Assembly (NCBI GenBank): GCA_900318275.1
Contig: ONJY01000003.1
Span: 38,010 to 102,009 of the forward strand
DNA length: 64,000 nucleotides
Direction: 5' to 3'
Source: an uncultured Bacteroidales bacterium
GTDB taxonomy: Bacteria; Bacteroidota; Bacteroidia; Bacteroidales; P3
Both the position numbers and the translations under genes were made by a program. The notes beneath the pieces are model-generated. The model saw nothing but the letters and a program-made list of their open reading frames with translations, ran no database searches and was not told the origin of the DNA. Positions 16,451-26,798 of the stretch are shown here, piece by piece; position 1 is the first letter of the stretch, and the number at the start of each line of letters is the position of its first letter.

Positions 16451-17143
16451 ATGGGACTGCTCGAAAGACTTATATCCATTTGGAAACAAAAGGATTGTAA
16501 AGAAACGGAGGAAGAGCCTGTGGCTAAATATCTGATAGTGGGACTGGGCAATGTGGGTGCCGAATACGAGGGCACGCGCCACAATGCGGGCTTCATGGTG
16601 GTCGACGCGCTGGCCAAGGAGGGCGATGCGCGGTGGAGCCTGGAGCGCCACGCCTACCGCACGGAGGTGCGCCACAAAGGCCGCGTGCTGGTGCTCATCA
16701 AGCCCACCACTTACATGAACCTCAGCGGCAAGGCCGTGAAGTACTGGCTGCAAGCCGAGAAGGTGGAGCTGCCGAACCTGATGGTGGTGGTCGACGACCT
16801 GGCCCTCGACCCGGGCATCGTCCGCATCAAGAAGCAGGGCGGTGCCGGTGGCCACAATGGGCTGACGGACATCGAGGCGGCCCTGGGGACGCCCAACTAC
16901 AACCGCATGCGGATGGGTGTGGGCGACAAGTTCAACCGAGGCCGTCAGGTGGACTATGTGCTGGGGCGCATGGAGGGCGAGGACCTGGTGCGGATGGAGG
17001 AGGCTGTGAAGACGGCCTGCGACGCCATCAAGTGCTACGCCACGCAGGGCATAGACCGCACGATGAACCTATACAACAAGAAAGGCAACGCCCACGGCAA
17101 CGGTGCCGACGCTGAGCAGGGTGCCGAAGGGGCTAAGAAATAA
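16451..17143 (+). CDS. pth: Peptidyl-tRNA hydrolase
   Basis: This cytosolic enzyme recycles peptidyl-tRNA by cleaving the ester bond. Starting at the ATG at 16451 the protein has 230 residues. The Pth core begins with YLIVGLGNVGAEYEGTRHNAGF (about 27-48), whose RHN contains the catalytic His. Further motifs are KPTTYMNLSGKAV and GGAGGHNGL. A 25-residue N-terminal extension precedes the core and is unusual; a later start is possible, for example near a GTG before AKYLIVGLG at about 16519. The open frame extends far upstream but overlaps the SMR gene. coaX follows after 11 nt. Confidence 0.92.
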   Translation: MGLLERLISIWKQKDCKETEEEPVAKYLIVGLGNVGAEYEGTRHNAGFMVVDALAKEGDARWSLERHAYRTEVRHKGRVLVLIKPTTYMNLSGKAVKYWLQAEKVELPNLMVVVDDLALDPGIVRIKKQGGAGGHNGLTDIEAALGTPNYNRMRMGVGDKFNRGRQVDYVLGRMEGEDLVRMEEAVKTACDAIKCYATQGIDRTMNLYNKKGNAHGNGADAEQGAEGAKK

Positions 17144-17154
17144 TAGAGAAGGCT

Positions 17155-17835
17155 ATGAACCTGGTGCTTGACATAGGGAATACGGCTGTGAAGTGGGCCA
17201 CCTTCGAGGGGCGCACGCTGCTGGAGCAGGGTCGCGACCTGCCCACCGACAAGCTGACTGAGGCCGAGGCTGTGCTGGCTTGCGCCAGCGGCAAGGTGCC
17301 CGACACGGTGTACGACCTGCCGCTGCTGACGTCGGAGACGCCGCTGCCCATACACCTTGACTACAAGACGCCGCAGACGCTGGGGTCCGACCGCGTGGCT
17401 GCGGCCTGCGGGGCCTGGAGCCTGCACCGCGGCGAGGCCTGCCTGGTGATTGACGCCGGCACCTGCATCACCGTCGACTTCGTGGACGGCGGCGGCACCT
17501 ATCACGGCGGCGCCATCATGCCGGGCCTGAGGATGAATTTGCAGGCGTTGCATACTTTTACGGCGAAACTGCCGTTAATAGATATTGACGGGGTGACTAA
17601 AGCCCCCGTGCTGGGACGCTCGACGGAAGAGAGCATAGTGGCCGGAACGCTGGGCGCCACGCTGTTGGCGCTGGCTGGCTATGTGGCCCTCTACCGCGAG
17701 AAGAGTCCGGCGTTGCGTGTGCTGCTCACCGGAGGCGACGCACAGCGCCTCATGGCCGCCGGCGCCACCGGCTGGGAGCACCAGCCGCTACTGACAATGA
17801 TAGGACTGAACGAGATACTGATGTGCGGAGAGTGA
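17155..17835 (+). CDS. coaX: Type III pantothenate kinase
   Basis: This ASKHA-fold kinase phosphorylates pantothenate in the first step of coenzyme A synthesis. The 226-residue protein is slightly shorter than typical CoaX. Motifs visible are DIGNTAVKW at 5-13 (phosphate 1), GSDRVAAACGA near 78-88, DAGTCITVDF near 101-110 (phosphate 2) and GGAIMPGLRM near 118-127. It sits between pth and the outer membrane protein gene, with 23 nt to the latter's preferred start. Confidence 0.93.
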   Translation: MNLVLDIGNTAVKWATFEGRTLLEQGRDLPTDKLTEAEAVLACASGKVPDTVYDLPLLTSETPLPIHLDYKTPQTLGSDRVAAACGAWSLHRGEACLVIDAGTCITVDFVDGGGTYHGGAIMPGLRMNLQALHTFTAKLPLIDIDGVTKAPVLGRSTEESIVAGTLGATLLALAGYVALYREKSPALRVLLTGGDAQRLMAAGATGWEHQPLLTMIGLNEILMCGE

Positions 17836-17858
17836 TTGCAGAAAAAGAAGAATTGACA

Positions 17859-19184
17859 ATGATGAAGAAAAGACTGATAATAGGATTGATGGGGCTTATG
17901 AGCCTTATGAGCCTGAGCGCCAAGGCGCAAAACGGCTTCAACCTGCCCTACTCGCAATACGGCCTCGGCGTCAGCGAGCTGCCGTTCAACATGCCTGTGG
18001 CATCGCGCATGGGCGGCGTGGTCTACACGCGTCAGGGCAACAACATCATCAACCCCTTCAACCCCGCCTCCTACGGCAGCATTGAGAAAGAGAGCTTCGT
18101 GTTCGACATGGGCTTCAACATACAGCTGAGCCGTCTGACCAGCGGCGACCAGCGCGCCAAGGATGCCGACGGCAACATCGGCTACCTGGCCATCGGCATG
18201 CCCATCACCGATTGGTGGAAGCTGTCGGCAGGCCTGATGCCTTACTCGTCGGTGGACTACTTCACCGTAGTGCCCTCGGCGAAAGGCAGCAACATGAAGA
18301 CCGAGTTCAGCGGTGACGGCGGTGCCAACGAGGTCTTCGCCGGCATGGCCTTCAACCTGCTGGACAAGAAAAGCGACAAGCTGCAGGTGGGCTTCAACGT
18401 GGGCTACCTCACGGGTAAGATTGTCAAGCTGATGTCATACGTGACCACCGACACGTCGACCTACAATATCAACTCGCGCAAGGCGCAGGAGCTGAAGCTG
18501 GGCAACGTGCTGCTGGACTTCGGCGCGCAGTACCGTCACGCTCTCGGCGAGCGCTACACCCTCGGCGTGGGCATCGACTACAAGCCCTATATGAACATGA
18601 AGGTCAAGGAGAACGCCATGATATACACCTACCACGCCACCACCGAGGCGCTGCTCGACACCATCTTCCCCGCCCGCGGCGAGGACCCCGCGCAGCGCGG
18701 GCGTCTGGAGCAGGCGCACACTGTGGGTGTGGGTGTCAACCTGGAGCGCAACGGCCTGTGGCAGGTGGCCGCCGACATGACCTTTGGCGGCTGGCAAGGT
18801 CTGCGCCACACGGAGCCCGAGGGCTTCGACATCTTCGGCCGGAGTCCCCTTCGCGGCGGCAGATACAGCAGCTATGCGCTGGGCTTCGAGAAGATGGTGA
18901 ACATGAACGCACAGAACTACATAGGCCGCCTCGGCGTGAGCGTGGGCGCGCACATGGAGCAGGGGCTCATGTACATGACCACCGCCAGCGGTGAGCGCCG
19001 CGTGGACCAGTGGGGTGTGGGTGCCGGCATAACGCTGCCCATGCGCAAGGGTCGCTCGCTGCTCACCATCAGCGTGGGATACAGCAGCATGGGCGACAAG
19101 GACATCATGCGCCGCGAAAGTGTCACCTTCGGCATCGCCGTGAGCAGCTGCGAGCGCTGGTTCGTCAAACGGAAATACAACTAA
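17859..19184 (+). CDS. Putative outer membrane beta-barrel protein downstream of coaX
   Basis: I take the ATG at 17859, giving 441 residues that begin with a signal peptide (MMKKRLIIGLMGLMSLMSLSAKAQ). The rest alternates short beta-type segments with many aromatics and glycines (YSQYGLGVSE, GYLAIGMPITDWWKLSAGLMPYSS), the pattern of an outer membrane barrel of the FadL/PorV-like class. The terminal SCERWFVKRKYN ends without a T9SS domain. It is followed by a TPR protein and lptC, an arrangement that suggests a role in envelope biogenesis. The specific function is unknown. Confidence 0.75.
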   Translation: MMKKRLIIGLMGLMSLMSLSAKAQNGFNLPYSQYGLGVSELPFNMPVASRMGGVVYTRQGNNIINPFNPASYGSIEKESFVFDMGFNIQLSRLTSGDQRAKDADGNIGYLAIGMPITDWWKLSAGLMPYSSVDYFTVVPSAKGSNMKTEFSGDGGANEVFAGMAFNLLDKKSDKLQVGFNVGYLTGKIVKLMSYVTTDTSTYNINSRKAQELKLGNVLLDFGAQYRHALGERYTLGVGIDYKPYMNMKVKENAMIYTYHATTEALLDTIFPARGEDPAQRGRLEQAHTVGVGVNLERNGLWQVAADMTFGGWQGLRHTEPEGFDIFGRSPLRGGRYSSYALGFEKMVNMNAQNYIGRLGVSVGAHMEQGLMYMTTASGERRVDQWGVGAGITLPMRKGRSLLTISVGYSSMGDKDIMRRESVTFGIAVSSCERWFVKRKYN

Positions 19185-19249
19185 GCAAGAAAAGACCCGC
19201 AAGGGGTACTAAAGCATAAAAGGACAGAAACAAATAAAACACAATAACA

Positions 19250-20608
19250 ATGAAAACACTCAGAACATTGACCATCGGAGCGCTGCTGGCGGCCACCGCC
19301 CTGCCTGCAGCGGCACAGCTTGAGAAATGGGGCTGCAACGAAGAGGCTCTCGCCAACCCGCAGCCCATGATGGAGGCAGTGTCCCTCTACCAGGAGAACG
19401 TGAAGCAGTACAAGGCCTCGAAGGACCAGCGCTACCTGCAGGAAGCCTATCCGCAGTGGAAGACCATCGTCGCCAACTGCCCGAAGCAGAGCAAGAACCT
19501 CTACCTCAACGGTGCCAACATCTTGAAAGTGATGATTGCCAACGCCAAGAGCGACGAGGAGAAGAAAGCCTACATCGACGAGCTGATGGCCATGTACGAC
19601 ACCCGTATCGCCAAATACGGCGAGGCCGCCAAGTACACCGCCAAGAAAGCCAACGAGCTGGAGGAGATACTGAAAGAAGACGGTCTGCAGCAGTACTACG
19701 CCCTCTACAGCGAGGCTGTGAGGATCGGTGGCGACGACCTTGAGGCCGCCTACCTGGTGAAGTACATGGAAGCCACCATCAACTATGTGCGCGCCGGCTA
19801 TGCCGAGCCCACGCTGGTGGTCGACAACTACGACATAGCCAGCGACCTGCTGGAGGACGAGCTGCAGCGCAATGCCGCCGACAGCGTGAAGGCTGCCACC
19901 ATCCGCGGCTACATCGCCGGCGTCGAGGCTGCCTTCTCGCCCTATGCCAGCTGCGACCAGCTGGTGGAGATCTACGGCAAGAAGTTCGAGGCCGACCCCG
20001 AGAACGTGGACCTGCTGAAGAAAATCACCGGCATCATGATGCGCAAGCGCTGCACCGAGCAGGACCTCTTCTTCCGCGCCACAGAGAACCTCTACCGCCT
20101 GGAACCCAGCCCCGCCACAGCCATGCGCATGGGCCAGATGTGCATCTCGAAGAAACAGTACAACGACGCCATCAAGTACCTGAACGATGCCATCCAGGGT
20201 GTCGGCGACAAGGACAAATACAACGCCTACCTCTTCCTCGGCTATGCCCACACGGGTGCCAAGAACTGGGGTGCCGCCCGCGTGGCCTACAACAACGCCG
20301 CATCTGTCGACGCCACCAAGGGTGAGCCCTACCTGAGAATAGCCCTGCTGTACGCCTCCACCGTGAGCAGCGCCTCGGAAGACAACGTGGGCGGCAAGAG
20401 CGCCTACTGGGCAGCTGTGGATAAGCTGCAGCGCTCGAAGTCGGTGGAACCCACCGAGGAGAACATCGAGGCCTGCAACAGCCTCATCAACAGCTATGCA
20501 GCGCACTTCCCCTCGAAGACCGACGCCTTCATGGCAGGCCTCGAGAACGGCAAGTCCTTCAGGGTGCCCGGCTGGATAGGAGAATCGACAATAGTAAGAA
20601 CCCGTTAA
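19250..20608 (+). CDS. Secreted TPR-repeat protein
   Basis: This 452-residue protein has a clear signal peptide (1-22, ALPAAAQ) and is otherwise alpha-helical, with tetratricopeptide-like repeats. The best example is YNDAIKYLNDAIQGVGDKDKYNAYLFLGYAHTGAKNWGAARVAYNNAAS near 300-350. It is expected in the periplasm as a protein-interaction scaffold. It lies 65 nt after the barrel protein gene and 4 nt before lptC, so it probably belongs to the same envelope operon. The binding partner is not evident from sequence. Confidence 0.78.
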   Translation: MKTLRTLTIGALLAATALPAAAQLEKWGCNEEALANPQPMMEAVSLYQENVKQYKASKDQRYLQEAYPQWKTIVANCPKQSKNLYLNGANILKVMIANAKSDEEKKAYIDELMAMYDTRIAKYGEAAKYTAKKANELEEILKEDGLQQYYALYSEAVRIGGDDLEAAYLVKYMEATINYVRAGYAEPTLVVDNYDIASDLLEDELQRNAADSVKAATIRGYIAGVEAAFSPYASCDQLVEIYGKKFEADPENVDLLKKITGIMMRKRCTEQDLFFRATENLYRLEPSPATAMRMGQMCISKKQYNDAIKYLNDAIQGVGDKDKYNAYLFLGYAHTGAKNWGAARVAYNNAASVDATKGEPYLRIALLYASTVSSASEDNVGGKSAYWAAVDKLQRSKSVEPTEENIEACNSLINSYAAHFPSKTDAFMAGLENGKSFRVPGWIGESTIVRTR

Positions 20609-20612
20609 GCGA

Positions 20613-21197
20613 GTGAGGACATACACCAACGACAGAGCGATAGGGGCGTGGCGACAGCTTACGCTCCTATCGGCTTGTCTGTTTATGGCGCTGACGGTGG
20701 CATGCAAGAACGACAAAAGCATGCTGCAGGAAGACCGCAGCGACTCGGCCAGCCAGGAGGTTATCGACGCACGGATACACCGCACGGAGAACGGCAAGCT
20801 GCAGCTTGAGCTCAACGCCCCGATCATACAGAAATACGAAAAGCCGGTGGCCAAGACCATCTACAAGAGTCTCGGCGAACGGCGCGTGTCGATGACTCTC
20901 TATGACGACGGCGTCAGAGTAAAGACCTACATAGAAGCCGGCAGCGCCATATCATACGACGACCGCGACATCATGGAAGCCCATGACAGCGTGGTGGTGA
21001 TAGACTACAGCAGCGGCGACACAATATATCTGTACGACCTGATATGGAACTCGGCCGAGGACAACATATACTCCGAACACCCCGTGCGTGCAAAGAACGG
21101 CAACCGCATCACGCTGGGTGACGGCTTCATGAGCGACCAACGGTTGGAGAACATGCAGATTATCCGCCAGCGTGGAATAATAGAATTTGAAGACTGA
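20613..21197 (+). CDS. lptC: LPS export ABC transporter periplasmic protein LptC
   Basis: This 194-residue protein has an N-terminal membrane segment with a lipobox (LFMALTVAC near 22-30). Its beta-rich domain has the LptC pattern: [25 protein letters not shown], followed by an [39 protein letters not shown] repeat. In Bacteroidota LptC accepts lipopolysaccharide from LptFGB at the inner membrane. The start codon is GTG, 4 nt after the previous stop; no upstream ATG is available. LpxD follows after 5 nt, which supports an LPS role. Confidence 0.82.
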   Translation: MRTYTNDRAIGAWRQLTLLSACLFMALTVACKNDKSMLQEDRSDSASQEVIDARIHRTENGKLQLELNAPIIQKYEKPVAKTIYKSLGERRVSMTLYDDGVRVKTYIEAGSAISYDDRDIMEAHDSVVVIDYSSGDTIYLYDLIWNSAEDNIYSEHPVRAKNGNRITLGDGFMSDQRLENMQIIRQRGIIEFED

Positions 21198-21202
21198 ACA
21201 GT

Positions 21203-22216
21203 ATGCAACTGACAGCAAAAGAACTGGCCCGTGTGGTGAACGGCACCATAGAGGGCGACGAGAATGTCAAGGTGTGGAAACCTTGCAAGATAGAGGAGGG
21301 CTGCGAAGGCGGCATCACGTTCCTCGGCAACCCCAAGTATACGCACTACATCTACGAGCAACAGGCATCGATAGTCATTGTGCGCAAAGACTTTGTGGCC
21401 GAGCATCCTGTGAGCTCCACCCTCATACGTGTTGACAATCCCTATATCGCCGTAGCCCTGTTGTTGCACACCTTCAATGAGCGCACCAAGCCGCCCAAGG
21501 GCCGCTCGTGGCGCAGCCATGTGGGGCGTGGAAGCAAGATAGGCAAGCGCTGCTATATGGGGCCCTACGCTGTCGTTGGACGCCATACACAGATTGGCAA
21601 CGATGTCAAGATATACCCCAACGTATGCATCGGCGACAACTGCAAGATTGGCGACGGCACCATCATCTATGCCGGAGTGAAGATATATGAAGGCGTCGAG
21701 ATAGGCCGTAACTGCATCATCCATGCCGGTGCCGTGATAGGTTCCGACGGTTTCGGCTTCGCACCTGCCGGCGACGGCACATGGAACAAGATCGACCAGA
21801 TAGGCAACGTGGTGCTGGAGGACGACGTGGAGATAGGCGCCAACACATGCATCGACCGTGCCACCATGGGTTCAACCATACTGCACAAAGGTGTTAAGAT
21901 TGACAACCTGTGCCAGGTGGCACACAACGTGGTGATAGGACGCAATACCGCTATGGCCTCGCAGGTAGGCATTGCCGGCAGCTGCAAGGTTGGTGAGGAG
22001 TGCATCATCGCCGGTCAGGCCGGTCTGGTGGGCCACATCACCGTCGGCAACCACGTCACCATCGGCGCACAAAGCGGCGTGACCCACGGTGTGGCCGACA
22101 ACGCTACAATCTTCGGCAGCCCCGCTTCCGACGCTGTAAAGCGCCGCAAGGTGGAGGTGCTGTTGCGCAACATCGACAAGATTGTAGAGCGTATAGACAA
22201 GCTGGAGCGCCGATGA
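21203..22216 (+). CDS. lpxD: UDP-3-O-acylglucosamine N-acyltransferase
   Basis: LpxD transfers a 3-hydroxyacyl chain from ACP to UDP-3-O-acylglucosamine in lipid A synthesis. The 337-residue protein has the N-terminal uridine-binding domain (1-100, [15 protein letters not shown]) and a left-handed beta-helix of hexapeptide repeats (100-310). The catalytic His lies in [17 protein letters not shown] near 174-190. A short C-terminal helix ([20 protein letters not shown]) completes the fold. Its TGA overlaps the ATG of the next gene (ATGA), so translation is coupled to the SGNH/MBOAT module. Confidence 0.95.
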   Translation: MQLTAKELARVVNGTIEGDENVKVWKPCKIEEGCEGGITFLGNPKYTHYIYEQQASIVIVRKDFVAEHPVSSTLIRVDNPYIAVALLLHTFNERTKPPKGRSWRSHVGRGSKIGKRCYMGPYAVVGRHTQIGNDVKIYPNVCIGDNCKIGDGTIIYAGVKIYEGVEIGRNCIIHAGAVIGSDGFGFAPAGDGTWNKIDQIGNVVLEDDVEIGANTCIDRATMGSTILHKGVKIDNLCQVAHNVVIGRNTAMASQVGIAGSCKVGEECIIAGQAGLVGHITVGNHVTIGAQSGVTHGVADNATIFGSPASDAVKRRKVEVLLRNIDKIVERIDKLERR

Positions 22217-23694
22217 AGGCTCGTAAGATTCTTCTGTTGTTCACCATAGTCATCGCCACTTTGCTGGCGTTGACTTTCCTATTTCCGCGCGAAGGCATCG
22301 CCGCGGGAGGCATCACTCTGCGCTTCCCGACGCTGCACGCCCTCGCATCGCGCGACAATGTCGGCACCACAGAGATAGCCAACGACACCGTCCCCGGTCA
22401 GATGAACCTGGGGGATTCCATAGCCTTCTACCGCAGGCTGGTAGACAGCAGCGCGCTGCGGTTCTGGCTACCGGAGCCCCACTACCTCGACGACTTCTGG
22501 CGGGCCGCCACAAATGCCCGGAAACAGAAACGTACCGTACGCATACTGCACTATGGCGACTCGCAGATAGAGCTCGACCACATCAGTTCCCGTCTGCGGG
22601 CCTACATGCAACGCACCTACGGTGGCGGTGGTCCCGGCATGCTGCCCTTCCAGACCATCACCCCCACCATGACTGTACGTCAGAGCAACAGCGGCGACCT
22701 GATACACCTTGCATCCTTCGGCGACAGCCTTGCTGTGCGCAGCCGGGGCAACTACGGCCTCATGATGCAGTGCTTCCGTCTTGAAGGGGGCAGCGCAACG
22801 GTCACCGTGAAGAGCGCCACCAGCAACCGTATCGACGATGCTGCCAAGCGCTTTGAGCGTGTACGGCTGGTGGCCAACAATCGCGGTGGCCTCGTAGCCG
22901 ACTTCACGAACCTCAAAAACAAAAAGGGAACACAGCAGAAGAATGCCCCTCAAGGTGTCGGGGCCCTCACGTGGCGCACCGACACCGTCACCAACGGTAT
23001 CAGGCTGCATGTCAGCGGCAATGCCGATCTTTATGCCATCACCATCGATGCCGACAGCGGTGGCATCGCCGTCGACAACATACCCATGCGAGGCTGCTCA
23101 GGCCAGCAGTTCACACTCGTCAACGAACAGCTCCTCACCGCCGCCTATTCCACCCTCGACGTGGGCATGATTATCCTCCAGTTCGGCGGCAACACGGTGC
23201 CATACTTCAATAACTCCAAAGAGATTTCCACCTACTGCCGCTCGATAGCGAAACAGATAGCCTATGTGCACCGTTGCTGTCCCAAAGCCAAGCTGCTTTT
23301 CATAGGGCCCTCGGACATGAGCAAACGCATACGCGGTGAGGTGCAGACCTATCCTATAATCCCCGAGCTGATAGACAGCCTTGCTGCCACAGCCACAGCC
23401 AACGGCGCCGCCTACTGGAGCATCTACCACGCTATGGGAGGCCGCAACACCATGCCGCAATGGACACGCAAAGGGCTCGCCGGCAACGACTACATCCACT
23501 TCTCGCAGAAAGGTGCCGACAAGATGGGAGAACTGCTGGCCGAAGCCTTTGACAACAGCCACAGCCTATACCGTCTTGAGCAACGATGGGCACGGCTGCA
23601 CCCAAGAGTAGATGAAAATGACATACAGAAAAGCGCGGCTAAAAAGAACCGCAAGGCACGCTTCAGCCGTCGTAGAATAGGAGGTAGCCGATGA
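22213..23694 (+). CDS. SGNH-hydrolase-fold protein, first of pair
   Basis: The start at 22213 overlaps the lpxD stop and yields 493 residues. An N-terminal hydrophobic segment (5-24) anchors or exports the protein. The SGNH nucleophile block appears as [19 protein letters not shown], and the terminal Asp-x-x-His block as [21 protein letters not shown]. Related proteins pair with MBOAT acyltransferases and receive or transfer acyl groups on extracellular glycans. The basic C-terminal tail ([17 protein letters not shown]) is notable. It overlaps the next gene by 4 nt. The substrate is unknown. Confidence 0.8.
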   Translation: MKARKILLLFTIVIATLLALTFLFPREGIAAGGITLRFPTLHALASRDNVGTTEIANDTVPGQMNLGDSIAFYRRLVDSSALRFWLPEPHYLDDFWRAATNARKQKRTVRILHYGDSQIELDHISSRLRAYMQRTYGGGGPGMLPFQTITPTMTVRQSNSGDLIHLASFGDSLAVRSRGNYGLMMQCFRLEGGSATVTVKSATSNRIDDAAKRFERVRLVANNRGGLVADFTNLKNKKGTQQKNAPQGVGALTWRTDTVTNGIRLHVSGNADLYAITIDADSGGIAVDNIPMRGCSGQQFTLVNEQLLTAAYSTLDVGMIILQFGGNTVPYFNNSKEISTYCRSIAKQIAYVHRCCPKAKLLFIGPSDMSKRIRGEVQTYPIIPELIDSLAATATANGAAYWSIYHAMGGRNTMPQWTRKGLAGNDYIHFSQKGADKMGELLAEAFDNSHSLYRLEQRWARLHPRVDENDIQKSAAKKNRKARFSRRRIGGSR

Positions 23695-24917
23695 AAAAGT
23701 ACATACTCTTGCCATTCTTTGCCCTGATTGTCCTGTTCTTGCAGCAATCCGTGGCGCAAGACATTCCATACTACAAGTTCATACGCTACAGCGCCAACGT
23801 GCTGCACTACGATAGCGCCTCCCCCTCCATCAACCGGTTGCTCAACCGCTGGGAGCGCCTCCAGACAACCCATCAGGGCAACATAAGCATAGTCCATATC
23901 GGCGGCTCGCATGTGCAGGCCGGCAGCCTCACCAATGCCGTGCGCTGCAACATAATGGCCGACAATCCCGACCTCGTAGGCCCACGCGGCATGATCTTCC
24001 CCTACTCTGCCGCCGCCAAGTGCAACAACCCTGCCGACTATCGCGTGCATTGTCCGCAAAAGATGATACTCACCCGCAATGTCTACAAGGACCACACCTA
24101 TCCCTTAGGCCTCTGCGGCATAGCTGTCACCGCCTCCGACACACTCACCGAAATTGCCATCAAACTCAACGAGCCGCGTGTCGACTACGCCACCAACCGC
24201 ATCATACTCCTCGGTCACAGCGACCAAGGTGTGGTGCCGCGCCTGCGTTTAGAAAACCGCGAGGTATATCCCTCATACATAGACAACCGCACCGACCGCT
24301 ATCTCTTCAATCTAGGCCAAACCGTCGACTCATTCTGCATCGTTCTTCCCTGCCGCGAAGGCGACATGTTCTCCGTCACCGGCATCCTCCTCGACAACCG
24401 TCAGGCTGGCTTCAGCTACCACTCCATAGGCGTGAACGGCGCCTCGGTGCCCGACTATCTGCGCTGCCGCAACTTCGTGCGCGACCTGCGTCTGCTGCAC
24501 CCCGATGTTGTAATCTTCGGCATCGGCATCAACGATGCCTCAGGCACCAACTTCGACACCGCAGCCTTCCGCCAGAACTACCTGCAGCTCGTCGACTCCG
24601 TGCGGGCCGTCAACCCCGACTGTGCCTTCATCTTCGTCACCAACAACGACAGCTTCCGCAAAGTGAAGCGTCGCTACAATGTCAACAACAACGGGGCTTT
24701 GGCACGCGAGGTATTCTACCGCCTCGCCCACGACACCGACGGCGCCGTGTGGGACCAGTTCGAAGTGATGGGCGGCCTCAAATCGATGAACACCTGGTAC
24801 AAGAACGGCTTGGCACAGAAAGACCGTGTACACTTCACATCTGCTGGCTATCAGCTCGTCGGCGACCTCTTCTACCAAGCCCTCAACGACGCCCTTAAGA
24901 AAAACCGCAGCAAGTGA
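23691..24917 (+). CDS. SGNH-hydrolase-fold protein, second of pair
   Basis: This 408-residue protein has a signal peptide (1-22, QQSVAQD). It carries SGNH-type blocks: IVHIGGSHVQAG in the nucleophile position (Ser in GSH, a variant of GDS), VIFGIGINDASG with the conserved Asn, and DRVHFTSAGYQLVGDLFYQA with the Asp-His pair. It is a paralogue of the preceding gene. It overlaps the MBOAT gene by 4 nt, which supports a single acyl-transfer module acting outside the inner membrane. Confidence 0.8.
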   Translation: MKKYILLPFFALIVLFLQQSVAQDIPYYKFIRYSANVLHYDSASPSINRLLNRWERLQTTHQGNISIVHIGGSHVQAGSLTNAVRCNIMADNPDLVGPRGMIFPYSAAAKCNNPADYRVHCPQKMILTRNVYKDHTYPLGLCGIAVTASDTLTEIAIKLNEPRVDYATNRIILLGHSDQGVVPRLRLENREVYPSYIDNRTDRYLFNLGQTVDSFCIVLPCREGDMFSVTGILLDNRQAGFSYHSIGVNGASVPDYLRCRNFVRDLRLLHPDVVIFGIGINDASGTNFDTAAFRQNYLQLVDSVRAVNPDCAFIFVTNNDSFRKVKRRYNVNNNGALAREVFYRLAHDTDGAVWDQFEVMGGLKSMNTWYKNGLAQKDRVHFTSAGYQLVGDLFYQALNDALKKNRSK

Positions 24918-26782
24918 ACGACCTCTTACAATACCTCGTGCAGCTCTTCAGCTTCGACAGTTCGCATCCACTGCTGTTCACACAGATACACTTCTGGGCC
25001 TTCTTCCTCATCGTCTTCGCCGTCTACACCGTCTTCTGCACCGACCGCCCCCTGACACGCCACCGCCGTGTGGCGCGCAACGGATACCTCTTCGCCGTCA
25101 GCCTTCTGTTCTACTACAAGACCTCGGGGCTATTCATGCTGCTGCTCGTCTTCTCCACCCTGCTGGGCTGGTGGCTCGGCATACGAATGGACGCCACACC
25201 CTCGCAGCCGCGCCGCAAGGCCCTCATGGCCACTGGCGTGACAATAAACCTCCTTGTGCTCTGCTACTTCAAGTACGCCTACTTCTTCACCGACCTCTAC
25301 AACGCCACCTTCGGCACCTCCGTCACCGTCGTCAACCACCTGGCGCTATGGGGCAACAACGCCCTCGGCACCAACCACTTTGACGCTTCGGTCATACTCC
25401 TTCCCGTCGGCATCTCCTTCTTCACCTTCCAGAACATCAGCTACATAGTGGATGTCTACAAGCGCAAGATAGCCCATGTGGGTAACATCCTCGACTTCGG
25501 CTTCTACACCTCGTTCTTCCCACAGCTCGTAGCAGGCCCCATCCTCCGCGCCGACCAGTTCGTGCCGCAGCTCTACCGCCCCTTCTTCCTCAGCCGCCGC
25601 CAGTTCGGCATCGCTGTCTTCTGGATACTCAACGGCTTGGTCAAGAAGCTTGTCCTCAGCGACTACCTGGCCGTCAACTTCGTCGACCGCATCTTTGAGA
25701 ACCCCACGCTCTACACCCCCTTCGAAAACTTCTCGGCCCTGATGCTATACTCCATGCAGGTCTATGCCGACTTCTCGGGCTACACCGACATAGCCATCGG
25801 CGTGGCCATGATGATGGGCTTCTACCTGCCCACCAACTTCAACTCGCCCTACAAGGCCACCAACCCCGCCGACTTCTGGCGCCGCTGGCACATGTCGCTC
25901 TCCAACTGGCTGCGTGACTACCTCTACATACCCCTCGGCGGCAACCGCCACGCCGGTTTCCTCTCCTACTTCATCCTTGCCGCCATCCTTGCCATCGCCG
26001 CCTTCCGTCTGCGCAGCACTGCCTTCAGTATCGTAACGGCGGTCATCATCTTCGGCGTCGTGTTGTTCTACTTCCTGCGTCCCAGCCACCGCCGTGAGCT
26101 CGGCACCAACGTCAACAACATGGACACCATGCTCCTCGGCGGCCTATGGCACGGCTCGTCGCTCAACTTCATCACCTGGGGTGGCCTCAACGGCATAGGC
26201 ATCCTCGTATACAAATGGTGGAAAAAACAGGGATGGATAACCCACATCATCACCCTCGCCGTAACCGCAGCGGTGCTTCTCCTGCTCAAGGCCACCGTCG
26301 GCGGACCGCTGCTCAACATGCTGTGTTTCATTGCTCTCGTGTGCCTCATCGTCTACTCTGTGCTACACCTGCTGCCCCAGCATGCCAAAGGCACACAGCG
26401 CGCCTGGGTGGTGTGGACCACACTGCTCACCTTCGTCTTCATCTCCTTCACACGCCTCTTCTTCCGCAGCGGCACCAACCTCGACCCAGCCGAAGCCAAC
26501 GAAGTGGCCTGGATGACAGCCTCGTTCATGGTGGGACAGATCGGCTCGCACTGGCAACTTGACCAGATACCCACAATCATAGGGCATTACTGGGCCCCCT
26601 TTCTACTCTTCGCCCTCGGCATGACGGTGCATTGGCTGCCCGTGCACTTCAAGCGCCGCTATCGCCTGTGGTTTGCGCAGATGCCCCTGTGGCTCATGGG
26701 TGTAACGATTGTCGTCGCGGTTTTCGTCCTCTACCAGTTCGTCACCGCCGACTTGCAGCCGTTCATCTATTTCCAATTCTGA
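24914..26782 (+). CDS. MBOAT family O-acyltransferase (AlgI/PatA-like)
   Basis: This 622-residue polytopic inner-membrane protein belongs to the membrane-bound O-acyltransferase family. The AlgI-type core is visible as FSGYTDIAIGVAMMMGFYLPTNFNSPY, FWRRWHMSLSNWLRDYLYIPLGG and the catalytic His region LLGGLWHGSSLNFITWGGLNG. Family members move acetyl groups across the membrane for acetylation of extracellular polysaccharide or peptidoglycan, with SGNH partners completing transfer. The GTG start overlaps the previous TGA (GTGA). A convergent terminator-like inverted repeat follows. Confidence 0.9.
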   Translation: MNDLLQYLVQLFSFDSSHPLLFTQIHFWAFFLIVFAVYTVFCTDRPLTRHRRVARNGYLFAVSLLFYYKTSGLFMLLLVFSTLLGWWLGIRMDATPSQPRRKALMATGVTINLLVLCYFKYAYFFTDLYNATFGTSVTVVNHLALWGNNALGTNHFDASVILLPVGISFFTFQNISYIVDVYKRKIAHVGNILDFGFYTSFFPQLVAGPILRADQFVPQLYRPFFLSRRQFGIAVFWILNGLVKKLVLSDYLAVNFVDRIFENPTLYTPFENFSALMLYSMQVYADFSGYTDIAIGVAMMMGFYLPTNFNSPYKATNPADFWRRWHMSLSNWLRDYLYIPLGGNRHAGFLSYFILAAILAIAAFRLRSTAFSIVTAVIIFGVVLFYFLRPSHRRELGTNVNNMDTMLLGGLWHGSSLNFITWGGLNGIGILVYKWWKKQGWITHIITLAVTAAVLLLLKATVGGPLLNMLCFIALVCLIVYSVLHLLPQHAKGTQRAWVVWTTLLTFVFISFTRLFFRSGTNLDPAEANEVAWMTASFMVGQIGSHWQLDQIPTIIGHYWAPFLLFALGMTVHWLPVHFKRRYRLWFAQMPLWLMGVTIVVAVFVLYQFVTADLQPFIYFQF

Positions 26783-26798
26783 TCTGCTCCGTATCCCC

